A DNA stretch of 40,860 bases from Duganella alba (GTDB taxonomy: Bacteria; Pseudomonadota; Gammaproteobacteria; Burkholderiales; Burkholderiaceae_D), in NCBI RefSeq assembly GCF_009674495.1, contig NZ_WKJN01000042.1, positions 1 through 40,860 on the forward strand. Direction: 5' to 3'. Below, piece after piece: positions 32,903 to 40,860 of the stretch. The position numbers and the translations under genes were made by a program. The first letter of the stretch is position 1. Every line of letters starts with the position of its first letter. The notes under the pieces were generated by a model. It did not search any database. It was not told the DNA's origin and saw only the letters and a program-made list of their open reading frames with translations.

Positions 32903-35900
32903 TCAGTTGTCGTCGGCGAAGGTGGTGTTGGTCATGATCTGCTCGGTGATCTGTTCCAGCAGCGGCCACAGTTTTTGCAGCAGCTGGCGGGCGTGCTGCT
33001 GGTTGTCGGCGTCGCTGGCGTCGGCCGGCAGTTGTTCCAGTTCCAGCATCATGTCGCCCATGCCCAGCGCGCCGACGGTGCGCGCCGGCGATTTGAGCTT
33101 GTGACCGAGGTCGCGCAGCGCGGTCAGGTCGCCGCGCCGCAGCGCCGCCTCCATCTGGGTCAGGCCGTCCTGGGCATTCTGCAGGAACTTGAAGGCGAAT
33201 TTGCGCACCTTGTGCGGATGGTAGCCGAGCAGCTTGGCCAGGATCGACAGGTCGATCACGGCCGGGTCGCCGCCCAAGGTCGGTTTGAAGGCGGGACGCG
33301 GCGGCCAGGCCGGCGGCGCCGCCGGCGCGGCGCCGTCCTCGCGTTCGGGCAGCCAGTTGGCGATGGTCTGGTACATCAGCGCCGGCTGGATCGGCTTGGA
33401 GATGAAGTCGTCCATGCCGGCCTCGATGCAGCGCACCCGGTCCTCGCTGGTGGCGGTGGCGGTCATCGCCAGCACCCGCAGTTCGGCCAGGCGCGGGTCG
33501 GCGCGGATGCGGCGCGTCGCTTCCAGGCCGTCCATCAGCGGCATCTGCACGTCCATCAGCACGCAGTCGAAGGCGGTCTGGCGCAGCAGCTCCAGCGCCT
33601 CCATGCCGTTGGCGGCCAGGCACACCGACGATCCCACTTCCTCCAGCATCTCCAGCGCGATCTGCTGGTTGAAGGTGTTGTCCTCCACCAGCAGGATGCG
33701 GGCGTTCTTCAGCGCCGCCATGACGGCGGCGCTGCGCGAGGACGCCAGCAGCTCGGCGGCGGCGTCCTTGACGCGGTCGATCAGCGCCGGCACCGAGGCG
33801 TCGCTGATGCCCAGGCGCGCGGTGAACCAGAAGGTGCTGCCGTGGCCGGGGCGGCTGCGCACGCCGACCTCGCCGCCCATCAGCTGCGCCAGCTGCTTGC
33901 AGATCGCCAGACCCAGGCCGGTGCCGCCATACTCGCGCGTGGTGGAGGTGTCGGCCTGCTGGAATTGCTGGAACAGCTTGTCGATTTCGCCTTCCGACAG
34001 GCCGATGCCGCAGTCGCTCACCTCGAAGCGCAGCAGGCAGCCGTGGGCGTCGCCGACCACCTGGCGCACCCGCACCTCGATGCGGCCCTTCTCGCTGAAC
34101 TTGATGGCGTTGTTGGCGTAGTTGATCAGCACCTGGCCGAGCCGCAGCGGATCGCCGCGCAGCACCTTGGGCAGGGTGGGATCGAGGTCGTACACCAGTT
34201 CCAGTTCGCGGCTGGCGGCCTTCGGCGCCACCACCGTGTTCAGCGTTTGTATGACGTGGTCGAGCGCGAAGTCGACCTGCTCGATTTCCAGCTTGCCCGC
34301 TTCGATCTTGGAGATGTCGAGGATGTCGTCGATGATGCCCAGCAGGTGCTCGCCGGCGAAGCGGATCTTTTCCAGGTAGTCGCGCTGGCGCGGATCGAGT
34401 TCGGTCTTCAGCGCCAGGTAGGCCATGCCGATCACGCCGTTCATCGGCGTGCGGATCTCGTGGCTCATATTGGCCAGGAACTGGCCCTTGGTCTGGCTGG
34501 CTTCCTCGGCCACGCGGCGCGCGTGATCGAGCTCGCCGGTGCGGATCGCCACCCGTTCCTCCAGGTGTTCGTTCAGTTCGCGCAGCGCATCCTCGCCGCG
34601 CTTGCGGTCGGTGATCTCGGTCAGGCTGGCCACCACCAGGTGGATGGCGCCGCTGTCGTCGGGAATCGGCTCGGCGTTGACCGACAGCCAGCAGCGCGCG
34701 CCGTCCGGCTGCGCCAGGCCCATCACCACGTCGCGCACCGACATGCCCAGCGCCAGCGCCTGCCGCACCGGATGGCTGCCGGCGTCGAACGGCGAGCCGT
34801 CCTCGCGCACGCCGGCCCACAGGCCGCCGACGCTCAGTTCCGCCGTGTGCGCCAGCATGCGCGCGGCGGCGGCGTTGCGTTCGATGACGACGCCTTGGCC
34901 ATCCACCATTACCAGGCCGTTGGTGACGGCGTTGAAGATCGAGGCCAGGCGCTGGCTGGAGTCGTGCAGCGCTTCCTCGGCCTGGCGGCGCGCGGTGATA
35001 TCGGTCAGCATCGCCAGCGTGCCGGCGTAGTGGCCGGAGTCGGCGTTCATCACGGTAGTCGACAGCAGGCACCAGACGGTGCTGCCGTCGCTGCGCAGGA
35101 AGCAGACGTCGCCCTGGGAAGCTTCGCCCGACAGACGCTGCTGCAGGTGCTGCTTGAGCAGCGCGCGGCCGGTGTCGTCCATGAAGTCGGTCATGGCGCG
35201 GCCCATCATGTGTTCGGCGTCGTAGTCCAGCATCTGCGCCAGCGTCGGATTGACGAAGGTGGTGCGGTCGTCGGCGTTGGTCATCCAGATGCCTTCGGCG
35301 GCGGTCTGCACGATCTGGCGGTAGCGCGCCGAGCTGGCCTGCAACGCTTCCTCGGCGCGCTGGCGCTGGGTCATGTCGCGCAGCGCCATGATGACCAGCT
35401 GCTGGCCGGCCATCTCCACCGGCGTCATGTGCACCATGGCCGGGAAGCTGCTGCCGTCGGCGCGCAGCGCGCACAGCACGCGGCCCGGCAGGTTGGGCCG
35501 CACGAACAGTTCGCGCACGCGGCCGTTGGCGCGCATCGCTTCCGGCGCCAGCTGTTCCACCTGCCGCCCGGCCATATTGCCTTCGTAGCCGAAGCTGTGG
35601 GCGCAGGCCGGATTGGCGTGGCGCACCTGGCCGCCCTTGTCGGCCACCAGCAGCGCGCCCGGCGTGGCGTCCACCACCGCCCACATGCGCGCCTCCTCGG
35701 CCAGCGCCCGTTCGCCGATGTCGACCATGGTGCCGGCGGCGCGCAGCGGCCGGCCGTGGGCGTCGCGCTGCAGGATGGCGCCGCGCGCCAGCACCCATTT
35801 CCAGCCGCCGTCGCGGGTGCGCAGGCGGTGCTCGCTGCGGATATGGCCGGTGGCCTCGGTGGTGCTGGCCAGGTGCAGCGCGATGCCGTGCTCGATGTTG

Positions 35901-37186
35901 CGGCGGTCGTCCGGGTGCACATAGTCGAGCCACTGGTCCAGCGTCGGATGGAATTCCTCGGGGCGGTAACCCAGCATGCGGCAGTAGCTGGGCGAGAACG
36001 CCAGCGTGCCGCTGTCGAGCCGCCATTCCCAGGTGCCTTCGCCCGAACCTTCCAGCGCGAAGCTGGCCATGCGTTCGGCGCTGCCCAGTTCGGCGCGCGC
36101 CAGGCGCAGCGCGCGGGCCTGCAGGCGCAGGCGCCACGCCAGCCATATCGACGTCAGCAACAGCAGCGCGCCGAGGATGGCGCCGCCGTAGCGCAGCAGC
36201 GGATTGCCGTCCGGCGGCTGGTACAGGAAGCCGTCGATGCTGAAGTTGGCCGGCAGCATGCCCTGCGCGCTGTAGGCGCGGGCGATGGCGCGCCAGCGCT
36301 CCGGGTTGTTGTAGCCGAGTTCCACCAGCGGCTGCTCCAGCAGCGTGGCGATGGCCTGCGCCTCGAACATCAGGTGTTCGCGGCTGTGGCGCTCGGGATA
36401 GCGGGCGCGTATCAGGTCGGCGATCTGGGCCGGATGCTGCATGGCGTAGCGCCAGCCGCGCAGCGTGGCCTCGCGCAGCGCCTGCGCGCGCGCCGGGTGC
36501 TCGCGCAATTCGCTTTCCGTGGTGTACAGCACATCGCCGTAGAAATCCAGGCCGTGGGCGCCGGGCGACAGCAGCTCGTAGCGCAGGTTGAGCCGGTCCA
36601 GCACATAGGGCGCTTCGGTGACGTAGACCGACATGGCGTCGACCCGGCCTTCGGCCAGGTCATCGTAGTTGTAGCTGTGCGGCACCTGGTACAGCTGGTT
36701 CATGTGCACGCCCTGTTTTTTCAGGAACACCGTCAGTTCTTCGTTGTTGGGCGCGATCATCAGGCGCGCGCCTTGCCACGGGCGCGGCTGGCCGTCGGCC
36801 TCGACGCGGCGCAGCAGGGCGGCGCCGGAATGCTGGAAGATCGAGGCCAGCACCACCACCGGCTGGCCGATGCCGCGCGCCAGCAGCAGCGAGGTGTTGC
36901 CAACGCCGTACTGGGCGTGGCCCTGGGTGACGGTTTGCAGCGGATCGTGGCCGGTGCGCGCCTCCAGCAGCGTGACATCGAGGCCGGCGTCGCGGTAATA
37001 GCCCTGGTCCTGGGCCGCGTAGTAGCCGGCGAACTGGAACTGGTGCAGCCACTTGAGCTGGATGGCGACTTTTTCCGCCGCCGTCGCCGCCGGCGCGAAC
37101 GCGCATGCCGTCAGCGCGCCCGTCGCTATCCAGTGCGACAGACGGAGCCAGCGTGGCTGGCGCAAGCGCGGACGGCTGTGAAACAA
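32903..37186 (-). CDS. Hybrid sensor histidine kinase with NMT1/THI5-like periplasmic sensor and four PAS domains
   Basis: A 1427-residue kinase. A signal/anchor segment (about 15-37) is followed by a periplasmic NMT1/SsuA-like binding domain (about 38-320; IQLKWLHQFQFAGYYAAQDQ, YGVGNTSLLLARG, PNNEELTVFLKKQGV) and a TM helix (333-352). Four PAS/PAC units span about 370-870. HisKA has MSHEIRTPMNGV with His909, the HATPase has GGTGLGLA, the receiver has MDVQMPLMDG with Asp1212, and the HPt domain has GHKLKSPA with His1362. The sensor family binds thiamine precursors (HMP), sulfonates or nitrate-like ligands. It should respond to such a ligand and pass phosphate to a separate regulator. The start is TTG at 37186, with AAAGGGA upstream and no nearby ATG. 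Confidence 0.93.
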   Translation of the reverse strand: MFHSRPRLRQPRWLRLSHWIATGALTACAFAPAATAAEKVAIQLKWLHQFQFAGYYAAQDQGYYRDAGLDVTLLEARTGHDPLQTVTQGHAQYGVGNTSLLLARGIGQPVVVLASIFQHSGAALLRRVEADGQPRPWQGARLMIAPNNEELTVFLKKQGVHMNQLYQVPHSYNYDDLAEGRVDAMSVYVTEAPYVLDRLNLRYELLSPGAHGLDFYGDVLYTTESELREHPARAQALREATLRGWRYAMQHPAQIADLIRARYPERHSREHLMFEAQAIATLLEQPLVELGYNNPERWRAIARAYSAQGMLPANFSIDGFLYQPPDGNPLLRYGGAILGALLLLTSIWLAWRLRLQARALRLARAELGSAERMASFALEGSGEGTWEWRLDSGTLAFSPSYCRMLGYRPEEFHPTLDQWLDYVHPDDRRNIEHGIALHLASTTEATGHIRSEHRLRTRDGGWKWVLARGAILQRDAHGRPLRAAGTMVDIGERALAEEARMWAVVDATPGALLVADKGGQVRHANPACAHSFGYEGNMAGRQVEQLAPEAMRANGRVRELFVRPNLPGRVLCALRADGSSFPAMVHMTPVEMAGQQLVIMALRDMTQRQRAEEALQASSARYRQIVQTAAEGIWMTNADDRTTFVNPTLAQMLDYDAEHMMGRAMTDFMDDTGRALLKQHLQQRLSGEASQGDVCFLRSDGSTVWCLLSTTVMNADSGHYAGTLAMLTDITARRQAEEALHDSSQRLASIFNAVTNGLVMVDGQGVVIERNAAAARMLAHTAELSVGGLWAGVREDGSPFDAGSHPVRQALALGMSVRDVVMGLAQPDGARCWLSVNAEPIPDDSGAIHLVVASLTEITDRKRGEDALRELNEHLEERVAIRTGELDHARRVAEEASQTKGQFLANMSHEIRTPMNGVIGMAYLALKTELDPRQRDYLEKIRFAGEHLLGIIDDILDISKIEAGKLEIEQVDFALDHVIQTLNTVVAPKAASRELELVYDLDPTLPKVLRGDPLRLGQVLINYANNAIKFSEKGRIEVRVRQVVGDAHGCLLRFEVSDCGIGLSEGEIDKLFQQFQQADTSTTREYGGTGLGLAICKQLAQLMGGEVGVRSRPGHGSTFWFTARLGISDASVPALIDRVKDAAAELLASSRSAAVMAALKNARILLVEDNTFNQQIALEMLEEVGSSVCLAANGMEALELLRQTAFDCVLMDVQMPLMDGLEATRRIRADPRLAELRVLAMTATATSEDRVRCIEAGMDDFISKPIQPALMYQTIANWLPEREDGAAPAAPPAWPPRPAFKPTLGGDPAVIDLSILAKLLGYHPHKVRKFAFKFLQNAQDGLTQMEAALRRGDLTALRDLGHKLKSPARTVGALGMGDMMLELEQLPADASDADNQQHARQLLQKLWPLLEQITEQIMTNTTFADDN

Positions 37187-37391
37187 GTGATCCCTTTCGG
37201 TGGACGCGGCGTGCTGTACCTGTGGAAACTATAGCATCGAAGCCCGGGCCGTAGACCACGCCGTGGTAAGAAAACGATTGCGTCGTCCCGGGGCTGGAAA
37301 ACGGCCCAAATTTAACACTTTTGCGCGATTTTCGTGACAATCGGTGAGAAAGCGCGGTGCCGCCTGGCTTTTAACTTGCCAGCCAGTGCTT

Positions 37392-38114
37392 CTACTGGTT
37401 GAAGCTGCCGGCGAACTGGTAGCGGTGGCCCGGATGCCACATCGTCACCAGCGAGGCGATCATGCCGCCGGAATGGGTCTGGCGCTTGAGCACCAGGCAG
37501 GCCTGGCGGGTGTCGATGGCCAGCATGTCGGCGACGTCGCGCGGCGCCGCCAGCGCCTCGATGCTGTAGGTGGCGCCTTGCAGCGGCGCCGCCTGCATCA
37601 GGTATTCGTTGGGCGTGATGTGGGCGAAGTCCTGCTCCATGTAGTCGGGCGCGCATTGCGGGTTGACCCAGCGGTCCTCGACCTGGATCGGCACGCCGTT
37701 TTCAAAGTGCACGATCACCGAGTGGAACAGCTGGTGGCCGGGCGGCAGGTCGAACTGCTTGGCCATCAGGTCGTTGGCGCGCACCCGCTCCAGCTGCTGC
37801 AGGCTGCTGCGGTGGGCGTGGCCGCGCGCGCGCACCTCGTCGGCGATGGATTTGATCTCCAGCAGCGTGGCCTGGTACTTTTGCTGGGCCACATAGGTGC
37901 CGGACCCCTGGCGGCGCGTGAGCACCTGCTCGGCGGTGAGTTCGCGCACGGCGCGGTTGACGGTCATGCGCGAGACGCCGAACTGCTTGACCAGCGCCTG
38001 CTCGGACGGGATCACGTCGCCTTCCTTCCAGGTGCCGGCGGCGATTTCGGCCAGCAGATAGTCCTTGATGCGCTGGAAAATAGGCGTGCTGTCTTGCGTA
38101 ACTTGATCGTCCAA
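37392..38114 (-). CDS. hutC: GntR/HutC-family regulator, probable histidine-utilization repressor
   Basis: A 240-residue regulator with a GntR winged helix-turn-helix (about 10-75: PIFQRIKDYLLAEIAAGTWK, GVSRMTVNRAVRELTAE, RRQGSGTYVA) and a UTRA effector domain (about 95-235). LLEIKSIADEVRARGH and VEDRWVNP are typical of HutC, which releases DNA on binding urocanate. No hut catabolic genes are in the window, so the assignment rests on protein likeness. The start is TTG at 38114, supported by AGGAGA 8 nt upstream; the next in-frame ATG falls inside the HTH. It is divergent from ada. Confidence 0.75.
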   Translation of the reverse strand: MDDQVTQDSTPIFQRIKDYLLAEIAAGTWKEGDVIPSEQALVKQFGVSRMTVNRAVRELTAEQVLTRRQGSGTYVAQQKYQATLLEIKSIADEVRARGHAHRSSLQQLERVRANDLMAKQFDLPPGHQLFHSVIVHFENGVPIQVEDRWVNPQCAPDYMEQDFAHITPNEYLMQAAPLQGATYSIEALAAPRDVADMLAIDTRQACLVLKRQTHSGGMIASLVTMWHPGHRYQFAGSFNQ

Positions 38115-38138
38115 ACGGCTGTCTCCTGGTGAGGTGTC

Positions 38139-38168
38139 ATTCTAGCATCGCATCCTTGTACAATTCAA
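38139..38168 (-). promoter_or_regulatory. Candidate promoter of the hutC-like gene
   Basis: On the minus strand, TTGAAT (38163-38168), 18 bp, then TAGAAT (38139-38144). The TTGTACAA palindrome falls directly after the -35 element, where a repressor would block transcription. Confidence 0.55.
38156..38163. promoter_or_regulatory. Candidate GntR/HutC operator TTGTACAA
   Basis: An 8-bp perfect palindrome in the divergent hutC/ada gap, similar to known HutC sites, which centre on TGTA/TACA. It overlaps the hutC-like promoter and touches the candidate Ada box. Confidence 0.45.
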
Positions 38169-38174
38169 AAGCAA
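38162..38174 (+). promoter_or_regulatory. Candidate Ada box (AAT-N6-GCAA)
   Basis: AAT (38162-38164), six bases, GCAA (38171-38174) matches the E. coli Ada-binding pattern of the ada and aidB promoters. A weak -35 (38183-38188) and TAGGAT -10 (38206-38211), 17 bp apart, follow at the distance expected for an Ada-activated promoter. It suggests that methylated Ada activates its own operon. Confidence 0.55.
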
Positions 38175-38241
38175 GAGGCGGAGTGCCGCGGTTTTTTGTG
38201 CTGGGTAGGATGGCGTCATTCCACCAATTACGGAGTCAGAA

Positions 38242-39297
38242 ATGGACAATTACGGTAGCGATGCAGCGCGCTGGAACGCTGTACAGCAGCGCGATGCCGG
38301 CGCCGACGGCGCATTCTGGTACTCGGTCAGCAGCACCGGTGTGTATTGCCGGCCATCGTGCGCGGCGCGTCCTGCGTTGCGCAAGAACGTGGCCTTCCAC
38401 GACAGCCGCGAGGCGGCCGAGCGGGCCGGCTTCCGTCCCTGCCTGCGCTGCAAGCCGGACCAGCCGCCGCTGGCCGAGCGCCAGGCCGCCATCGTCGCCC
38501 AGGCCTGCCGCCTGATCGACGAGGCGGAGGAGGCGCCGGATCTGGACCAACTGGCGGCGGCGGTCGGCGTCAGCCGCTTCTACTTCCACCGCATGTTCAA
38601 GGCGGTGACCGGGATTACGCCGAAGGCTTACGCCAACGCGGCGCGGGCGCGGCGGGTGCAGGCCGGCCTGGCCGGGCAGGCCAGCGTGACCGAGGCGATG
38701 TATGCGGCCGGCTTCAATTCCAGCGGGCGGTTTTATGCGCAGTCGCCGGCGGTGCTGGGCATGAAGCCGTCGACCTTCCGCGCCGGCGGCAGCGGGGAGC
38801 AGATCCGCTTCGCGATCGCCGAATGTTCGCTGGGGCCGATCCTGGTGGCCAGCACGGCGCAGGGCATCTGCGCTATCCTGATCGACGACGATCCGGATTT
38901 CCTGGTGCGCGATCTGCAGGACCGCTTCCCCAAGGCGGAGCTGATCGGCGCCGAGCCGGAATACGAGCAGGTGGTGTCGCGCGTGGTGGGCATGGTCGAG
39001 CAGCCGTCGGCGGGACTGGATCTGCCGCTCGATGTGCGCGGCACGGCGTTCCAGCAGCGCGTGTGGCAGGTACTGCGGGCGATCCCGCCTGGGCGCCGGG
39101 TCAGCTATGCCGAGCTGGCGGAGCTGGCCGGCGTGCCGCGCGGCGCGCGTGCCGTGGCCAGCGCGTGCGCCGCCAACGCCATCGCGGTGGCGATACCGTG
39201 TCACCGCGTGGTGCGCAACGACGGTTCGATCTCCGGCTACCGCTGGGGCGTGGACCGCAAGGCGGAATTATTGAACAGAGAGGCGGTCAGTGAGTAA
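38242..39297 (+). CDS. ada: Bifunctional Ada: DNA repair methyltransferase and transcriptional activator
   Basis: A 351-residue three-part protein. The N-terminal zinc domain has Cys36, Cys40, Cys67 and Cys70 (GVYCRPSCAA, FRPCLRC), where Cys36 takes methyl groups from DNA phosphotriesters and switches the protein to an activator. An AraC-type helix-turn-helix lies at about 85-180 (VGVSRFYFHRMFKAVTG). The C-terminal methyltransferase has the active Cys320 in PCHRVV, which takes methyl from O6-methylguanine. All key residues are present and the length matches E. coli Ada (354). It heads an operon with a 2OG oxygenase (8-nt overlap) and a TetR regulator. Confidence 0.96.
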   Translation: MDNYGSDAARWNAVQQRDAGADGAFWYSVSSTGVYCRPSCAARPALRKNVAFHDSREAAERAGFRPCLRCKPDQPPLAERQAAIVAQACRLIDEAEEAPDLDQLAAAVGVSRFYFHRMFKAVTGITPKAYANAARARRVQAGLAGQASVTEAMYAAGFNSSGRFYAQSPAVLGMKPSTFRAGGSGEQIRFAIAECSLGPILVASTAQGICAILIDDDPDFLVRDLQDRFPKAELIGAEPEYEQVVSRVVGMVEQPSAGLDLPLDVRGTAFQQRVWQVLRAIPPGRRVSYAELAELAGVPRGARAVASACAANAIAVAIPCHRVVRNDGSISGYRWGVDRKAELLNREAVSE

Positions 39298-40189
39298 CGG
39301 AGAACTGGATTTCGGCGACGCCGCCGCGGAACGCAAGCCGCGCAAGGCACCGCCGGTGGCGACGCCGCGTGCCACTCCTTCCGCTGGTGTCGAGGCGGCT
39401 GACAAGCCGCCCGCCGCCGCCAGCCTGACCGCTCCCGACGCGCAAGCGCAGGCGGCCGCGCGGCGGGCCGTGGGGGCGGCGGCGGGCATCGCCGTGCACG
39501 TGGCAGGACTGGACTGGCAGGCCATCGGCGACGAACTGAATGCGCACGGCTACGCCATCTTGCCCGGCATGCTGACGGCCGAGGAGTGCGCCGCCATGGC
39601 CGCGCAATACGCGCAGCCGCAGCTGTTCCGCAGCCGCGTGGTGATGTCGCAGCACGGCTTCGGCAGCGGCGAATACCAGTATTTCCGCTATCCGCTGCCA
39701 TCGACCATCTCGGCGCTGCGCAACGCGCTGTATGGCCCGCTGGCGCACATCGCCAACCGCTGGCACGAGCTGATGGACCTGCCGGACCGCTTCCCGGCCG
39801 AGCACACCGACTTCCTGGCCCGCTGCCACGCCGCCGGCCAGCAGCGTCCGACGCCGCTGCTGCTGCAATACGCGCAAGGCGACTACAACTGCCTGCACCA
39901 GGATCTCTACGGCGAACACGTGTTCCCGTTGCAGGCCGCGGTGCTGCTCAGCCAACCGGGCAAGGACTTCGACGGCGGCGAATTCGTGCTGACCGAGCAG
40001 CGCCCACGCATGCAGTCGCGCGTCGAAGTCGTACCGCTGAAACGCGGCGACATGGTAATCTTCGCCGTCAACCACCGTCCCGTGCAGGGCACGCGTGGCA
40101 TCTACCGCGTCAACCTGCGGCATGGCGTGAGCCGGCTGCGGAAAGGGAAGCGCCATACGCTGGGCATCATCTTCCACGACGCGAACTAA
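39290..40189 (+). CDS. 2OG-Fe(II) oxygenase, PF09859/DUF2086-like
   Basis: A 299-residue protein. The first 70 residues are a low-complexity Ala/Pro/Thr-rich tail. The double-stranded beta-helix core follows, with iron ligands His203 and Asp205 (CLHQDLYG), a distal His278 (NLRHGVS) and basic residues Arg283-Arg288 for 2-oxoglutarate. The phrase YAQGDYNCLHQD recalls AlkB's iron-site strand, but the overall sequence matches the unassigned PF09859 group, not classical AlkB. GTG at 39290 overlaps ada by 8 nt, so it is translationally coupled. By analogy with the E. coli ada-alkB operon, a role in removing alkyl damage is a fair guess. Confidence 0.85.
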   Translation: MSNGELDFGDAAAERKPRKAPPVATPRATPSAGVEAADKPPAAASLTAPDAQAQAAARRAVGAAAGIAVHVAGLDWQAIGDELNAHGYAILPGMLTAEECAAMAAQYAQPQLFRSRVVMSQHGFGSGEYQYFRYPLPSTISALRNALYGPLAHIANRWHELMDLPDRFPAEHTDFLARCHAAGQQRPTPLLLQYAQGDYNCLHQDLYGEHVFPLQAAVLLSQPGKDFDGGEFVLTEQRPRMQSRVEVVPLKRGDMVIFAVNHRPVQGTRGIYRVNLRHGVSRLRKGKRHTLGIIFHDAN

Positions 40190-40202
40190 CCAAGGAACAG
40201 CA

Positions 40203-40781
40203 GTGGCAAGGCAAAGAGAATTCGACCGCGTCGACGCATTGAACAAGGCACAGGAAGTGTTCTGGCAAAAAGGCTACGCCGCCACCTCCACCAGCGACCT
40301 GCTGGAAGCGATGCAGATCGGCCGCCAAAGCCTGTACGACACCTTCGGCGACAAGCGCACGCTGTACCTGGAAGCGCTGGCGCAGTACAGCCAGGACAGC
40401 GTGACCGACCTGCTGCGCAATTTGAAAGGCGACACCGCCCTCGGCGCCATCGACAATATGCTGCAAGCCTTCGCCGGTCGTCCCAAGCGCGACAACGCCA
40501 AGGGCTGCATGGGCGTCAACGCCATTTCCGAATTCGGCACCGGCGACGCGGAAGTCAACGCGCTGCGCGACGCCAGCGGCAAGCGGCTCAATCAGGCGGT
40601 GGAAGCGCTGCTGCGCGAAGCCGCCGCCAAGGGCGAAATTGCGGCCGATACCGACATCGCCCAGGCCACCGCGTTTGTCGCCGCCACGCTGTCGGGCATG
40701 AAGATCAGCGCCAAGGCCGGCGCCAGCATCGCCACCCTGCGCGCCATCGCCAGCTTCGCAGTCCAGGGACTGCGCGGCTAG
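40203..40781 (+). CDS. TetR-family transcriptional regulator
   Basis: A 192-residue regulator. The N-terminal HTH (about 8-55) has ALNKAQEVFWQKGYAATSTS, LLEAMQIGRQSLYDTFGDK, matching the group of TetR proteins with the end TAFVAATLSGMKISAKAG. A Cys occurs in the ligand domain (KGCMGVN, about Cys102), as in several TetR proteins that sense electrophiles. GTG at 40203 follows AAGGAA. It is 13 bp after the oxygenase and probably part of the ada operon. Its target is unknown. Confidence 0.9.
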   Translation: MARQREFDRVDALNKAQEVFWQKGYAATSTSDLLEAMQIGRQSLYDTFGDKRTLYLEALAQYSQDSVTDLLRNLKGDTALGAIDNMLQAFAGRPKRDNAKGCMGVNAISEFGTGDAEVNALRDASGKRLNQAVEALLREAAAKGEIAADTDIAQATAFVAATLSGMKISAKAGASIATLRAIASFAVQGLRG

Positions 40782-40796
40782 CAAAAAACCGGGGTC

Positions 40797-40860
40797 AGTG
40801 CCGACATTCGGACACGGCCTCAGCCGCGCGCGGCTGAGGCCGTGTCCGAATGTCGGCACT
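40797..40860. repeat. 64-nt perfect palindrome, cut by the window edge
   Basis: Two 32-nt arms (40797-40828 and 40829-40860) are exact reverse complements with no spacer, so the RNA or single strand would fold into one long hairpin. It starts 15 bp after the TetR stop, preceded by AAAAAACCGGGGTC. It resembles a REP/BIME-type intergenic repeat and may also terminate the operon. The outer arm may continue past the window. Confidence 0.9.

Noticed and set aside
32867..37234. A 1455-codon plus-strand open frame opposite the large hybrid kinase
   Set aside because: The same antisense effect: low-complexity composition, no recognisable domain, and the opposite strand is clearly coding.

Overview
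The window is high-GC chromosomal DNA. The order trxA-rho-rpmE2, a zinc-free (type B) L31, MHYT-type and multi-PAS hybrid kinases, and porin/TonB sugar genes suggest a betaproteobacterium of the Burkholderiales, most likely Oxalobacteraceae (Massilia/Duganella/Janthinobacterium relatives). This placement is from recognition, not a search. No insertion sequence, CRISPR array, rRNA or prophage was seen.

Layout. 1-7.3 kb: the start of an MHYT hybrid histidine kinase that runs off the left edge, a dienelactone hydrolase, and a three-gene MacA/MacB-type efflux operon with separate ATPase and permease. 7.3-18.3 kb: a small membrane protein, then a carbohydrate/uronate block made of an OprB-type porin, a secreted BNR_4 beta-propeller protein with a lyase-like residue pattern, a TonB-dependent receptor with a strong promoter, a GH35/DUF5597 glycosidase and glucarate dehydratase. 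A coiled-coil protein interrupts the block and a LysR regulator closes it. 18.4-22.2 kb: SDR, NTF2-like, VOC, alpha/beta hydrolase and VOC genes, several with signal peptides, in two units that end in the same terminator hairpin. 22.2-24.9 kb: an AT-richer patch of small unrecognised genes, including a two-gene membrane-protein operon, beside a tRNA-Leu(CAA).

25-32.7 kb: a divergent FtsH-like membrane AAA+ protease, a small secreted protein, a periplasmic solute-binding protein, a GT-C glycosyltransferase, then rpmE2, rho and trxA. 32.9-37.2 kb: a 1427-residue hybrid kinase whose sensor is an NMT1/THI5-like periplasmic binding domain. 37.4-40.8 kb: a HutC-like GntR regulator divergent from an ada/2OG-oxygenase/tetR operon. 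The gap between them holds overlapping candidate HutC and Ada operators. The window ends inside a 64-nt perfect palindrome.

Most interesting points: the ada-linked 2OG-Fe(II) oxygenase that resembles the ada-alkB arrangement without being classical AlkB; the possible BNR_4 polysaccharide lyase in a porin/TonB/GH35/glucarate locus; the export signals on VOC and NTF2-like proteins; the divergent FtsH paralogue; the unassigned two-gene membrane operon near 24 kb; and the terminal palindrome. I found no convincing entirely new system. The 22.2-24.6 kb patch and the ada operon are the best places to look.
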